Notes: generated from the sequence alone by a model not told the origin. Numbered from the stretch's first letter, positions 7,400 through 15,015 are shown. The stretch: DNA of 16,572 nucleotides from GCA-003244245 sp052390495 (GCA_052390495.1 JBQTGW010000029.1:1-16572), one strand, 5' to 3'. Program-made: numbers and translations.

Positions 7400-7960
7400 T
7401 CACTGCCTGGTAGCTACAAGCACGACGTGTGGTTGATTCTTCCCCTTACCTGGAATGATCTTTGTCGTGATGTCACGGAAGAGCTGGGAAGGCACTAGAG
7501 ACATTACTGCGTGTACTGTTCCAGCCGCACCGTACTGAGGGACAGATTTGAGATAAATGACCAACTTCCCGCCGGGAAGCAAGAGCTGGTGCGCTGCGCT
7601 GACTGCATCTCTATCAAGGCCGCCTTGCATGAGCCCAGTTCTTTCGAAGATGATTTCATGGAACCGCTCCCCACGTGGCCCCATCGGGTGGTTCAGGGCA
7701 TTCTGTATACGCATCCGGAAGTGTGCATTTCTCCGCGGATCCGGATCCATCGTCGCGGTGGTAGCTGGATTACGAAATTTATTTGGGCGGGGTGGGGGCG
7801 TTGCACCAGCACCCACCACCAATCTACGTGGTACTTCGGATTCCAGTATCCCGTCGTAGCCCGCCAGCGAGAGCAACGTGGCCGGCTGCTGTTCCAGCTC
7901 ACCGGCGAATGGATCGTCGAGAATGATGGTGGTGCCGTAGCGGTACCAGTCGCCTGTCAT
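7400..7960 (-). CDS. Tagged small protein with methyltransferase-like tail
   Basis: The protein has 186 residues and begins directly with the shared module: MTGDWYRYGTTIILDDP, followed by FAGE exactly as in the next protein (FAGA). A Pro-rich linker (about 50-75) leads to a C-terminal part, 77-186. There, DAVSAAHQLLLPGGKLVIYL (119-138) and the ending QPHVVLVATRQ resemble the second half of a class I AdoMet methyltransferase, but I see no GxGxG AdoMet-binding loop. A non-enzymatic or toxin-like role is equally possible. I prefer ATG 7960 over GTG 7981 because GAGG at the amidohydrolase stop serves as ribosome-binding site. G+C falls to about 50% in places (for example 28 of 60 bases in 7501-7560), well below the neighbours, suggesting recent acquisition. 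Confidence 0.7.
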   Translation of the reverse strand: MTGDWYRYGTTIILDDPFAGELEQQPATLLSLAGYDGILESEVPRRLVVGAGATPPPRPNKFRNPATTATMDPDPRRNAHFRMRIQNALNHPMGPRGERFHEIIFERTGLMQGGLDRDAVSAAHQLLLPGGKLVIYLKSVPQYGAAGTVHAVMSLVPSQLFRDITTKIIPGKGKNQPHVVLVATRQ

Positions 7961-7965
7961 GACCC

Positions 7966-8796
7966 TCACCGCCGCTCCCACGGGTCGGCCGCCATCGGCA
8001 GCTCGCCCAGCCCGGCCGCGGCCGGGAGCGGGCGGTTGGTCCGCACCCTGGCCACCAGGCGCAGCAGGTTACCGCCGAGCACCAGCCGCTGGGCCGCAGC
8101 GGGCAGGCCCAGCGCTCGGACCTTGGCCAGCTCGACACCGGGGTGCAGCCAGGGGCCGTCCGAGCCGAACAGGACCTTGGCAGGACCGGCCCGGTGCACC
8201 GCTTCCACGAGCAGGTCGAAGCGACGCACCCCGGAGGTGTCGGTGTGCACGTTGGGGTGCCGGGCGAGCACGTCGAGGAACGCGCGCTGGGCGCGCCAGT
8301 CGTCGGCGAAGCTGCTCAGGTGCGGGATGATGAACGCCACCTGTGGGTACTGCTCGGCGAACAACTCGATCGGCGCGACGTCGCCCATCACGTCGTAGAG
8401 CACGGGCAGCCGCCACCGGCTGGCCACCTCACAGACCTCTCTGGTGAGTCGGCCGTCGTGGCGGTGCGCCTTGATGCCGCGGAACCCGTACTCCAGCACC
8501 GCCTGCCCGACCAGCTCGGCCACCCGGCCCCGGTCCCGTTCCGGGTGGACAAACGCGAAGCCGAGGAACTGCGCTGGCCGGGTGCGCACGATCCGGGCCA
8601 CCTCCCGGTTGGCCGCGGCGTAGTCGGAGCTGAACGGGGCGAACAGCACCGTGGCATCGATACCCGCGGCCGCGGCGCGGCGCAGGTAGTCGCCCAGCGG
8701 GGCATCGGTGTCCCACGGGCCGGTCAGACCGTCACCCTTGCCCGCGTGGCAGTGGCAGTCGATGACCGGGGCGATGGCCGGTGAGTCAGCGGGCAT
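7966..8796 (-). CDS. Amidohydrolase-2 family metal-dependent hydrolase
   Basis: This is a TIM-barrel metallohydrolase of 276 residues. The family hydrolyses or decarboxylates small carboxylated or cyclic substrates; the substrate here is unknown. Landmarks are DCHCH (13-17, first metal ligands), GIKAHRHDGR (107-116), IIPHLS (156-161, ligand His159) and LFGSDGPWLHPG (209-220, catalytic Asp213). Length and motif order fit the family. ATG 8796 overlaps the TGA of the upstream PLP-enzyme gene (8786), so the two are translationally coupled. Together they suggest a two-step conversion of a small metabolite, or modification of an operon product. There is no signal peptide, so it is probably cytoplasmic. 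G+C is high (44 of 60 bases in 8461-8520), in contrast to the two genes that follow. Confidence 0.88.
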   Translation of the reverse strand: MPADSPAIAPVIDCHCHAGKGDGLTGPWDTDAPLGDYLRRAAAAGIDATVLFAPFSSDYAAANREVARIVRTRPAQFLGFAFVHPERDRGRVAELVGQAVLEYGFRGIKAHRHDGRLTREVCEVASRWRLPVLYDVMGDVAPIELFAEQYPQVAFIIPHLSSFADDWRAQRAFLDVLARHPNVHTDTSGVRRFDLLVEAVHRAGPAKVLFGSDGPWLHPGVELAKVRALGLPAAAQRLVLGGNLLRLVARVRTNRPLPAAAGLGELPMAADPWERR

Positions 8797-9892
8797 GGCG
8801 CACCGGCCCGGCTAACTCGTGCCACGCGGCGCCCAGCACGTCCGCCACCCGCTCGATCTCCGCCGGCTGGTGCGCCGCGGTGAGCAGCAGGGCGATCGCG
8901 CTGCCGCCGCAGGCCTTGAGCAGCACCGCGCGCACCCCGGCCGCCGCGAGCCGACCGAGTAGCCGACGCCCGCTGGCTACGCTGATCGCAGGGGTGCTCT
9001 GCACTGGGAACAGCCCACCGACCAGCGGTAGACCATGCTCGGCAACGCGGCGACGCAGCGTCCGAACCCGGTCGACGAGCAGCGCGCGCAGCGCATCGCC
9101 GGTCGCGGCGTTGCGGTCCAACGCATTGGCCGCCGCGGCCACGTCCACCACTGAGGGTGGGCTGGAGTGCATCGCACTGCCCGCGACCCGGACCCGGGCC
9201 AGCACGTCGGCCGGTCCCGCCGTGCACGCCACGGGTGCGCCGAACGCCTTGGCCAGCGAGGACACCGTGACGATCGCGCCGTGCCCGACACCGGCATGGC
9301 GAACCGACCCGCCCCCGCCCCGGCCGTACGGCGCGCGCGCATGATCCGCGCGGACGCCGAGGATGCCGAGCCCCTGGGTGTCGTCGAGCAGCAGTATCCC
9401 GCCCAGCGACGCCACCTCGGCCACCGACGACGCCACCGGGTACGCCCGGCCGCACCCGGTGCACACCCCGTCAGCCACCACCACCGGCCGCAGCCCCCGG
9501 TCGGCCAGCTGGCGCACCGCGGCTGCCAGGACGGCGGGCTCGTGGTGCCCGACCGTCACGACGGGGATACGGCGGGCAGCCGCTCGCTGCACGGCCCACT
9601 GCGCTACCGGGTAGACGCCCGCGTCCACCACCAGCCCGGTATCCGGCCCGGCGAGCACGTCCAGGCAGTCGGCCAGCCCGTGCAGCGTCGAGCGGGTCAG
9701 CACCGCCTCCTCGGCGCCGGTGAGCGCGGCCAGCCGGGCGGCCGTCGCCACCGCCCCTGGCGGGGGTTCCAGCACCGCCGGCCGGCCGGTGGTCAGCGCC
9801 GGCCAGCCGGGCAGTTCGGTGCTGGCGTGCCGCATGCCGAGGTAGAGCGACGAGGTGAAGTCCGCCGTCGGGGGTCGCGGTACGCCGCTCAA
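8786..9892 (-). CDS. Alpha-oxoamine-synthase-like PLP enzyme
   Basis: This is a fold-type I PLP-dependent protein resembling 8-amino-7-oxononanoate synthase and 2-amino-3-ketobutyrate CoA ligase, which condense an amino acid with an acyl-CoA. The opening ADFTSSLYLGM (10-20) corresponds to the family's DFSSNDYLGL. LLLDDTQGLGILG (167-179) supplies the PLP-binding Asp, and VSSLAKAFGAP (210-220) the Schiff-base Lys215. The usual His of the DDAH motif is Gln173 here, which may alter catalysis. DGVCTGCGRAYP (141-152) adds a CxxC pair at a place normally lacking it. Start: TTG 9892 overlaps the upstream TGA as TTGA and gives 368 residues with the family's N-terminus; ATG 9835 would remove it. The gene is coupled to both its neighbours. 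Confidence 0.82.
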   Translation of the reverse strand: MSGVPRPPTADFTSSLYLGMRHASTELPGWPALTTGRPAVLEPPPGAVATAARLAALTGAEEAVLTRSTLHGLADCLDVLAGPDTGLVVDAGVYPVAQWAVQRAAARRIPVVTVGHHEPAVLAAAVRQLADRGLRPVVVADGVCTGCGRAYPVASSVAEVASLGGILLLDDTQGLGILGVRADHARAPYGRGGGGSVRHAGVGHGAIVTVSSLAKAFGAPVACTAGPADVLARVRVAGSAMHSSPPSVVDVAAAANALDRNAATGDALRALLVDRVRTLRRRVAEHGLPLVGGLFPVQSTPAISVASGRRLLGRLAAAGVRAVLLKACGGSAIALLLTAAHQPAEIERVADVLGAAWHELAGPVRHAR

Positions 9893-11805
9893 CGGGTCGC
9901 CTGCCGCTGCGCGACCAAACGCCGTTGCAGCAGGTAGGCAGGCACGGTGGCGTCGGCCTTCACGGTCAGGTCGACGCCGGTGGCCGCCCGGTAGGCGTGG
10001 GTGTAACGCTGGATCTCCGCGCGCCAGTAACGCGCCCAGTTGGCGGCCTGCTGCGGGTCGTTGATCACACTCCAGTTGCCGTACCGGATGCCCAGCAACA
10101 ACTGCTCGCCGAACACGCCCATGTCCCGGGTGTGCGTGATGCTGGTGTCCGACCAGCCCTGGATCTGCTTCATCGTGTCGACGCGGTCCATCCACTCCTC
10201 CTCGTAGGGCACCATGACCCGCCCACCGAGAAACTCGCGCATCTCCGGCCGCGCCAGCAGCCACTGCATGATCAGCATCTCGGCACGCGATGCGGACGGT
10301 AGGTCGCCGAACTGGTTGTGCGCCCCTTCGGCCAGCACCAGATGGGTCTCGCGCAGCGCATTGAGCAGTGGGAAACCGTCCGCGATCACCGTTGTGTCGT
10401 CGTCCTCCTTGAAGAACAGGTGGGACAGGTGTAGCAGGGTGTGGAACGACTCGATGAACTTCGACCGGCTGTCGCTGGTCCGATGGTCGGTGATCGCCCG
10501 GCCGATGAGCTTCAGCCCGTACTCGTGGTCGTACTCGAAGGCCCGCCTGCGCACGGTCAGCCGGTGCACCTCGTCCTCGACGAAACCCCAGAACAGGTTC
10601 GCCAGCGGGCGCAGCGGGTCGAGATCGAAACGCACCAGCGGATCGCGGCCCTCGCCGGGCCGGCGGTTCTGGAACCGCATGAGAATCGCATTGAGCGTCT
10701 GGACGAGCATGCCCTCCTCGTGCCAGTACGACCAGATCAGTTCCATGGTCAGCGGCCCGGTCAGCCGGGAGCGCAGGATTCCGTAGCAGTTGCTGGTGAT
10801 CTCCCCCGGGTCCTTGATCGGAATATCGGCCAGCCGATCACGGATGATCTTCAGGTAGGGCAGGGTGACCACGCCGTCCAGCTTGATCAGCTCGTAGAAC
10901 TGCTGGCGCAGCAACTTGAGCTCCTCGAGGGTCACCGGGGCGGTCCGGGCGTAGCGGCGCGCTTCGGGCTCGAGGAATGCGCGGGCCTCCAGCGAATCGG
11001 TGGCCAGTTCCCGTTCCATCAGGTCGGGGTCGAGGAAGCCGACCGGTTCGACACAGTTCTCGTCCGCGTCGAGCACGCCGCACTCCTGCATGAGGAACGC
11101 ATCGGTGGCCTGCTTGAGCACCTGGTATGCCTGGGTGCCGGTGAAGTTGAGCGCCTGGCCCGTGCCGTTGCGGTTGCGGACGTCGATGCCTCGGGTGAGC
11201 ACCGCGTCGATGAACTCCTTGTAGCGGCGGAACCCGATCGCCAGGGTGCGGTTGCGAATGAGCGTCCAGAGCACCTGGTCGGGCGTACCGACCACCTGGG
11301 TGCGCTGCAGGCTCACCGGCACGTTGCCCTGCGAGTTGACGACGTTGGACTGGACCGTGATCTCCCACGGCTCGGTCTCGGTATTGTCGACGCCGCCCTC
11401 CGACCGGCGGGCCTTGCCCAGGACCTCCACGCCGCCGGGCGGATTGCCCACCGAGCTACCGCTGGCTTGCTTGCCCCCCTCGCCAGAGGAGCCCTCGAAG
11501 CCGGGTAGTGCCGGGGTATCGCCCGGGGTCGGGTAGTCCCGCGTCGGTGCTGGTGGCAGTGCCTTTGGCTGGCGGGTGGCGGTAACGGAGTACGCACCGG
11601 GCAGTGGGGGCGCGAAGTCCAGGTTCGGTCCCTGGTTGGGAAACTGCACCAGGTCGTCGGAGCGTGGTCCGATGACGTCCCAGTTGATCTGGTAACCGGT
11701 CAGCCCGGCCTGCCCACCGTCCAAGCACGCCTTGAGCCGCACGGTCGTGCCAGCCTGCACCGGTTCTTTGGGGTATCCCTTGATCGTGAACCTCTTGTCG
11801 GCCAC
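9889..11805 (-). CDS. Large conserved-looking protein of unknown function (638 aa)
   Basis: I cannot assign a function. The first 80 residues look like an Ig/PKD-type beta-sandwich (RFTIKGYPKEPVQAGTTVRL and, near 68, PLPGAYSVTATR). A Pro/Gly/Ser-rich linker follows (about 81-140), then a large helical part (about 172-638). It contains dense aromatic/charged helices such as ELIWSYWHEEGMLVQTLNAI and motifs GFRRYKEFIDAVL, FIESFHTLLHLSHLFF and RYWRAEIQRYTHAY. There is no signal peptide and no HExxH or Walker motif. GTG 11805 is preceded by GAGGAG ten bases upstream. The gene is 32 bases after the metalloprotein gene and overlaps the PLP-enzyme gene by four bases. Its size and lack of catalytic motifs fit a structural or scaffold component, but that is inference. 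Confidence 0.8.
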   Translation of the reverse strand: MADKRFTIKGYPKEPVQAGTTVRLKACLDGGQAGLTGYQINWDVIGPRSDDLVQFPNQGPNLDFAPPLPGAYSVTATRQPKALPPAPTRDYPTPGDTPALPGFEGSSGEGGKQASGSSVGNPPGGVEVLGKARRSEGGVDNTETEPWEITVQSNVVNSQGNVPVSLQRTQVVGTPDQVLWTLIRNRTLAIGFRRYKEFIDAVLTRGIDVRNRNGTGQALNFTGTQAYQVLKQATDAFLMQECGVLDADENCVEPVGFLDPDLMERELATDSLEARAFLEPEARRYARTAPVTLEELKLLRQQFYELIKLDGVVTLPYLKIIRDRLADIPIKDPGEITSNCYGILRSRLTGPLTMELIWSYWHEEGMLVQTLNAILMRFQNRRPGEGRDPLVRFDLDPLRPLANLFWGFVEDEVHRLTVRRRAFEYDHEYGLKLIGRAITDHRTSDSRSKFIESFHTLLHLSHLFFKEDDDTTVIADGFPLLNALRETHLVLAEGAHNQFGDLPSASRAEMLIMQWLLARPEMREFLGGRVMVPYEEEWMDRVDTMKQIQGWSDTSITHTRDMGVFGEQLLLGIRYGNWSVINDPQQAANWARYWRAEIQRYTHAYRAATGVDLTVKADATVPAYLLQRRLVAQRQATR

Positions 11806-11837
11806 AGCTTCTTCTCCTCATCAACTCGCCGGGCGGC

Positions 11838-13148
11838 TTACCGCACCGGCAGCGGGTGGTACGGGACGGACGCCTGCGCACACAGCACTGAGGTGTCCAG
11901 GCTGCTGCGCACCGCCCAGTGAGTGAGCAGCTCGCCGAGCAGTCGGCTCTCCTGCTCGGGGCTGATCAGGCCGTCCCCGCGGGCCTGGCCGACCACGGCG
12001 AAAGCCAGTGCGGGCGGCGTTGCGGGCAGGCGGTTCGGGACGCTGCGCCACGTTGCGTAACGCGCCAGCAGCTCGGGGCGCTGCCGGTCTGGCTGGCGCA
12101 GCACGGCGCCGAGCCTGCGGCCGTAAAGGGCAGGTGGACGGTGCGCCAGCAGTTCCCGCACAAAGGCGGGGATGTGCGCCAGGAGCTGGGTAAGCATGCT
12201 CCGGGCGCCTGCGGGCGCACCGTCCACCGGGTAGAGCGCCGTCCACAGCTGCGCCAGCCGGCGCCACTGCGGATCGGGATAAAGCGCCCCGCCGATCGCG
12301 GCGCTGAGCAGCACCCGGATCCATGGCACCGGGTGGGGGTCGTCACCGCTGGGCCGGAACACGAACCAGCGGGGCAGGCTGACCACCCCGATCAGCCCGA
12401 GCGTGGCGCCGATGCCGAGGGTGGCCACCGACCACAGGTCGGCCACGATCTCCGAGATCCACCGGCGCCAGCACCGCCAGGCCGGCTGATCGGCTGGGTC
12501 AGCGCGGCGCTCGATGGCCTGCAGCGCCGAGCGGAGCGAGTCGACCAGTGACAGCAGGGCAGCGCCCTGATGCCCGACCTCGTGGACCAGCGAGGACGCG
12601 ATGCCATGGCCCACCATCCGCTCCCGGGGAACCCTGATCAGCGCAACCGGGTTGGACCCGCCACCGGGCAGCCGGGTACGCGCCCGGCGGATGGCCGCAC
12701 CCGGGCCGCGCGCCAAATAGCACATCACCGGCGGCGGGTCGAGGAACTGCCCCGGCAGCTGCAGCGCATCGGTCGCCAGCATGTCCAGACCGGACAGCCA
12801 CACTCCGGTCCGGTGCTCGCTGCGTTGCGTCACCGCCTCGGTGAACAGGTCGAACTGGGACAGCACATCGTTGAATGCCATCCGGATATGGGTGAACCGC
12901 TGCTGCTGCTCGCTCGGCCGATGGCTGCTGCCCGGTCCGCGCAGCCAGTTCCGGTAGCCCTGGACCCGCAGCCGGAGCGCCTGCCTGCCGTCGATCAAGT
13001 GGCGCTCGACCGCGGACAGCGCAGCCGGGGTGGGAGCGGCGGCCGGCACCATGGTCTCGTTGACCGCGAACGGGCGCACCCGATCCAGCCGGGTGAGCAG
13101 CGCGCGGGCCTCCTGGTCCAGGAACCTGGCGGCGAGCGTGGGTGTCAT
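11838..13148 (-). CDS. HExxH zinc metalloprotein, probable peptidase
   Basis: The protein has 436 residues starting at ATG 13148, which is well placed behind AAGGGAGG; the longer frame to 13205 overlaps the previous gene and lacks a good ribosome-binding site. The core is SLVHEVGHQGAALLSL (186-201): His189 and His193 would bind zinc and Glu190 act as base. WISEIVADLW (230-239) offers the third, glutamate ligand and the ExxxD arrangement of gluzincins. A hydrophobic run directly after (VATLGIGATLGLIGVVSLP, 241-259) is either buried or membrane-associated. The N-terminal 130 residues are helical and the last 150 Leu/Arg-rich. The position between the acidic paralogues and the 638-residue protein suggests processing of operon components, by inference. 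The exact peptidase family is not recognised. Confidence 0.8.
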   Translation of the reverse strand: MTPTLAARFLDQEARALLTRLDRVRPFAVNETMVPAAAPTPAALSAVERHLIDGRQALRLRVQGYRNWLRGPGSSHRPSEQQQRFTHIRMAFNDVLSQFDLFTEAVTQRSEHRTGVWLSGLDMLATDALQLPGQFLDPPPVMCYLARGPGAAIRRARTRLPGGGSNPVALIRVPRERMVGHGIASSLVHEVGHQGAALLSLVDSLRSALQAIERRADPADQPAWRCWRRWISEIVADLWSVATLGIGATLGLIGVVSLPRWFVFRPSGDDPHPVPWIRVLLSAAIGGALYPDPQWRRLAQLWTALYPVDGAPAGARSMLTQLLAHIPAFVRELLAHRPPALYGRRLGAVLRQPDRQRPELLARYATWRSVPNRLPATPPALAFAVVGQARGDGLISPEQESRLLGELLTHWAVRSSLDTSVLCAQASVPYHPLPVR

Positions 13149-13162
13149 CGGCCTGCCTCCCT

Positions 13163-14212
13163 TCACACCTCGATGAGCAGAATCTTGTTTCCGCGCCGCA
13201 GCCACTTCCCGGACTGCGGCCGACCCGTCGGCTGGTCCGGCGCGTCGTCGCCCTCGTCCCAGGCGGGCGGCTCGTCGGGCTCGCCATGCGGAGCCCCCGT
13301 CATGGGGACGCCGTACGCCCCCTGTCCGTATCCGGGATAGGGACCTTTGGGCCGAGGCCGCCCTGGCGGCTGACCGGGACCACCAGGTTGACCAGGGCCG
13401 CCGGGCTCACCGGGACCGCCAGGCTGACCAGGGCGACCGCGAGCGGGACCGCCTCGCTGCCCACGACCACCCCGCTGACCACGGCCGCCCGAACGGCCTC
13501 GACCGCGCATGCGACCGGCAGGCGAGCCTGGACGTGGCCGACCCACACCCGGGCGGAGCAGACCCCGAGCGTGCCTGCGAGCTGCTGAGGCGACGGCGGC
13601 CCGAGCGACCGCGCGGGCTGGGGCACCCCTGGGCGCACGGGCGGCGTGGCGTCCTGCCGCGGAGGTGAGGCGGACGACGCGCCGAGCGACCTCGAGTTCC
13701 GCTTCCTCTTCGTTCATGGTCTCGAACTCGAACTCGAACAGCCTGCTGGCCATCGAACCGAGCCTGCTACCGACCACCCCGCCTATCCCAGGCAACAGGT
13801 AGTTGCCCGCAGCACCCAGCACCGTGGGGAGGGCTGCCCTGGCGACACCCTTGAGCTGGCCTCCGATCGCTTTGGCGACCGGCGACTTGAGTGCCCTGCC
13901 TGCCGCCTTGGCGGCGCGGCGAGCCAGGTTCCCCAGGAAATACTCCAGCTCTGCCTCGCTGGACACTCCGAGCAGCTCGTAAGCCAGCTCGGTCTCCAGC
14001 TCACCCCACTCCGACTCGTACTCACCCTCGTACTCGCCCTCGCCCTCGTACTCGCCCTCACCCTCGTACTCGCCCTCGAATTCGCCCTCACCCTCGAATT
14101 CGCCCTCGAACTGTGCCAGTTCGTAGGCCCCTTCCGATTCCCACTCCAGTTCCCCGTACCAGGGACCCTCCCACTCGGAGGTCTCCCACTCCTGGGTTTC
14201 GAACGCGCTCAT
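13163..14212 (-). CDS. Acidic-repeat, Gly/Arg-rich protein with C-terminal tag
   Basis: The protein has 349 residues in clearly different zones. The first 30 are Glu/Trp-rich. Residues 34-66 are degenerate (F/Y)EGE repeats. Residues 71-140 match the paralogue encoded at 14281 (ELETELAYELLGVSSEAELE against TLEMELATELLEVQTEEELG). A Gly/Ala-rich, weakly hydrophobic segment follows (about 128-157). NEEEAELEVARRVVRLTSAA (167-186) is again shared. Residues 221-290 are RGG-like and then GQPGGPG-type, low-complexity and strongly basic. The end, SGKWLRRGNKILLIEV (334-349), is the tag module. The protein is thus bipolar: acidic N-terminus, basic flexible C-terminal half. ATG 14212 has AAGGAG eight bases upstream. 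I infer a scaffold, shell or phase-forming component; no enzyme motif is present. Confidence 0.85.
   Translation of the reverse strand: MSAFETQEWETSEWEGPWYGELEWESEGAYELAQFEGEFEGEGEFEGEYEGEGEYEGEGEYEGEYESEWGELETELAYELLGVSSEAELEYFLGNLARRAAKAAGRALKSPVAKAIGGQLKGVARAALPTVLGAAGNYLLPGIGGVVGSRLGSMASRLFEFEFETMNEEEAELEVARRVVRLTSAAGRHAARAPRGAPARAVARAAVASAARRHARGLLRPGVGRPRPGSPAGRMRGRGRSGGRGQRGGRGQRGGPARGRPGQPGGPGEPGGPGQPGGPGQPPGRPRPKGPYPGYGQGAYGVPMTGAPHGEPDEPPAWDEGDDAPDQPTGRPQSGKWLRRGNKILLIEV
13364..13429. repeat. Coding low-complexity GQPGGP repeats
   Basis: On the minus strand this stretch encodes GQPGGPG/GEPGGPG units (residues 262-283 of the 349-residue protein), collagen-like in composition, directly after an RGG-like block. 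The repeats are imperfect at DNA level, so the protein pattern rather than very recent duplication seems to be maintained. Confidence 0.7.
14015..14113. repeat. Tandem degenerate repeats coding (F/Y)EGE
   Basis: The plus strand shows repeated CTCGTACTCGCC / CTCGAATTCGCC units. On the minus strand they encode EFEGEFEGE...EYEGEYESE in the 349-residue protein. The unit of 6-12 bases keeps frame, so slippage would change the length of the acidic arm only. Confidence 0.85.
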
Positions 14213-14248
14213 GCTTGTGCTCCTTGCTGGTCAGGACGCGGTGGCACC

Positions 14249-14284
14249 GCGCCGAGGTGTTGTCGTGCGCCGAGGTGTTGTCAT
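14249..14284. repeat. 18-base tandem duplication at gene junction
   Basis: GCGCCGAGGTGTTGTCGT (14249-14266) is followed immediately by a copy with one mismatch (14267-14284), and a partial third copy begins at 14285. The second copy overlaps the stop codon of the 228-residue gene (14281-14283). The duplication lengthens the spacer to the next gene. I see no further function. Confidence 0.75.
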
Positions 14285-14967
14285 GCGCCGAAGATGACGA
14301 TGTTGTCGCCGCGCCGTTGCCAGCGGCCGCTGCGACGGCGAGCGGTGCGGCCCGGGTGCAGGCTCGGCTGCAGGCCGGGTAGGTGGTGCCGCGCGGCTGC
14401 CGTGGCGGCAGCCAACGCCGCGGCCTGCGGCGATGTGGCGGGCGGGGCCTTCGCGGCCTGACGGCTGGCGCTTCCTGCGAAGCGCACGAACGCCCTGGCC
14501 ACTTCGAACTCGCGGTCCTCCTGGGACAGGCCCTCCAGCTCCAAGCCGAGCGCTACGCCAAGGCCCTTGCCGACCCGTTCGCCCGCGTCGGCGTACTGGG
14601 GGTCGAGATAGCCGCCGATCCCGCGACCGATGACCGGCAGCGCCTCTCCAGCGGCCTTCTTGACGATGCCGCCGAGGGCGCGGCCGGTAGGCGACTGCGC
14701 GAACCTGCTGGCCGCGCCGACGGCCCCGCGCACGACATTGCCGAACCAGCGGCCCAGTTCCTCCTCGGTCTGCACTTCGAGCAGTTCGGTGGCGAGCTCC
14801 ATTTCAAGCGTGGTCCGGTCGACCTCCGCAAGCTGAGCGGACTCCCCCTGACTGGTTTCCCCATGCGTCTGCTCATTGAGGATTTCGAGGAACTCCTCCT
14901 GCTCGGCGTCCTCGGCTTGGTAGCCGACCTCGCCGGTCTCGAACATGGCACGGTCTAGGTCGTGCAT
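14281..14967 (-). CDS. Acidic/Gly-Ala protein with C-terminal tag, first gene of sigma-54 operon
   Basis: The protein has 228 residues and is a shorter paralogue of the one encoded at 13163. It has an acidic N-terminus without long repeats (1-50), the shared helical block TLEMELATELLEVQTEEELG (53-72), a Gly/Ala-rich segment with a possible glycine-zipper (GRGIGGYL, KGLGVALGLELEG), the second shared block SQEDREFEVARAFVRFAGSA (148-167), an Ala-rich helix and an Arg-rich end with SGRWQRRGDNIVIFGA (213-228), the tag. ATG 14967 follows AGGGAGG (14974-14980) and lies about 40 bases downstream of the start site predicted from the sigma-54 promoter. As the promoter-proximal gene it is probably the most abundant product. 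A structural role is inferred; no enzymatic motif is seen. Confidence 0.85.
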   Translation of the reverse strand: MHDLDRAMFETGEVGYQAEDAEQEEFLEILNEQTHGETSQGESAQLAEVDRTTLEMELATELLEVQTEEELGRWFGNVVRGAVGAASRFAQSPTGRALGGIVKKAAGEALPVIGRGIGGYLDPQYADAGERVGKGLGVALGLELEGLSQEDREFEVARAFVRFAGSASRQAAKAPPATSPQAAALAAATAAARHHLPGLQPSLHPGRTARRRSGRWQRRGDNIVIFGA

Positions 14968-15015
14968 TGGCGGCCTCCCTTGCGGCGTGGCGTATTCGGT
15001 GACTCACCACTGTTA

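Noticed and set aside
9893..10264. Upstream extension of the PLP-enzyme frame
   Set aside because: It runs through the 3' end of the 638-residue gene on the same strand and reads as low-quality His/Arg/Gly-rich sequence; the family's N-terminus is reached from TTG 9892.
4015..14113. CRISPR array or non-coding satellite from repeats in the window
   Set aside because: The repeats at 4532-4565, 13364-13429 and 14015-14113 are in frame, code low-complexity protein, and lack spacer structure.
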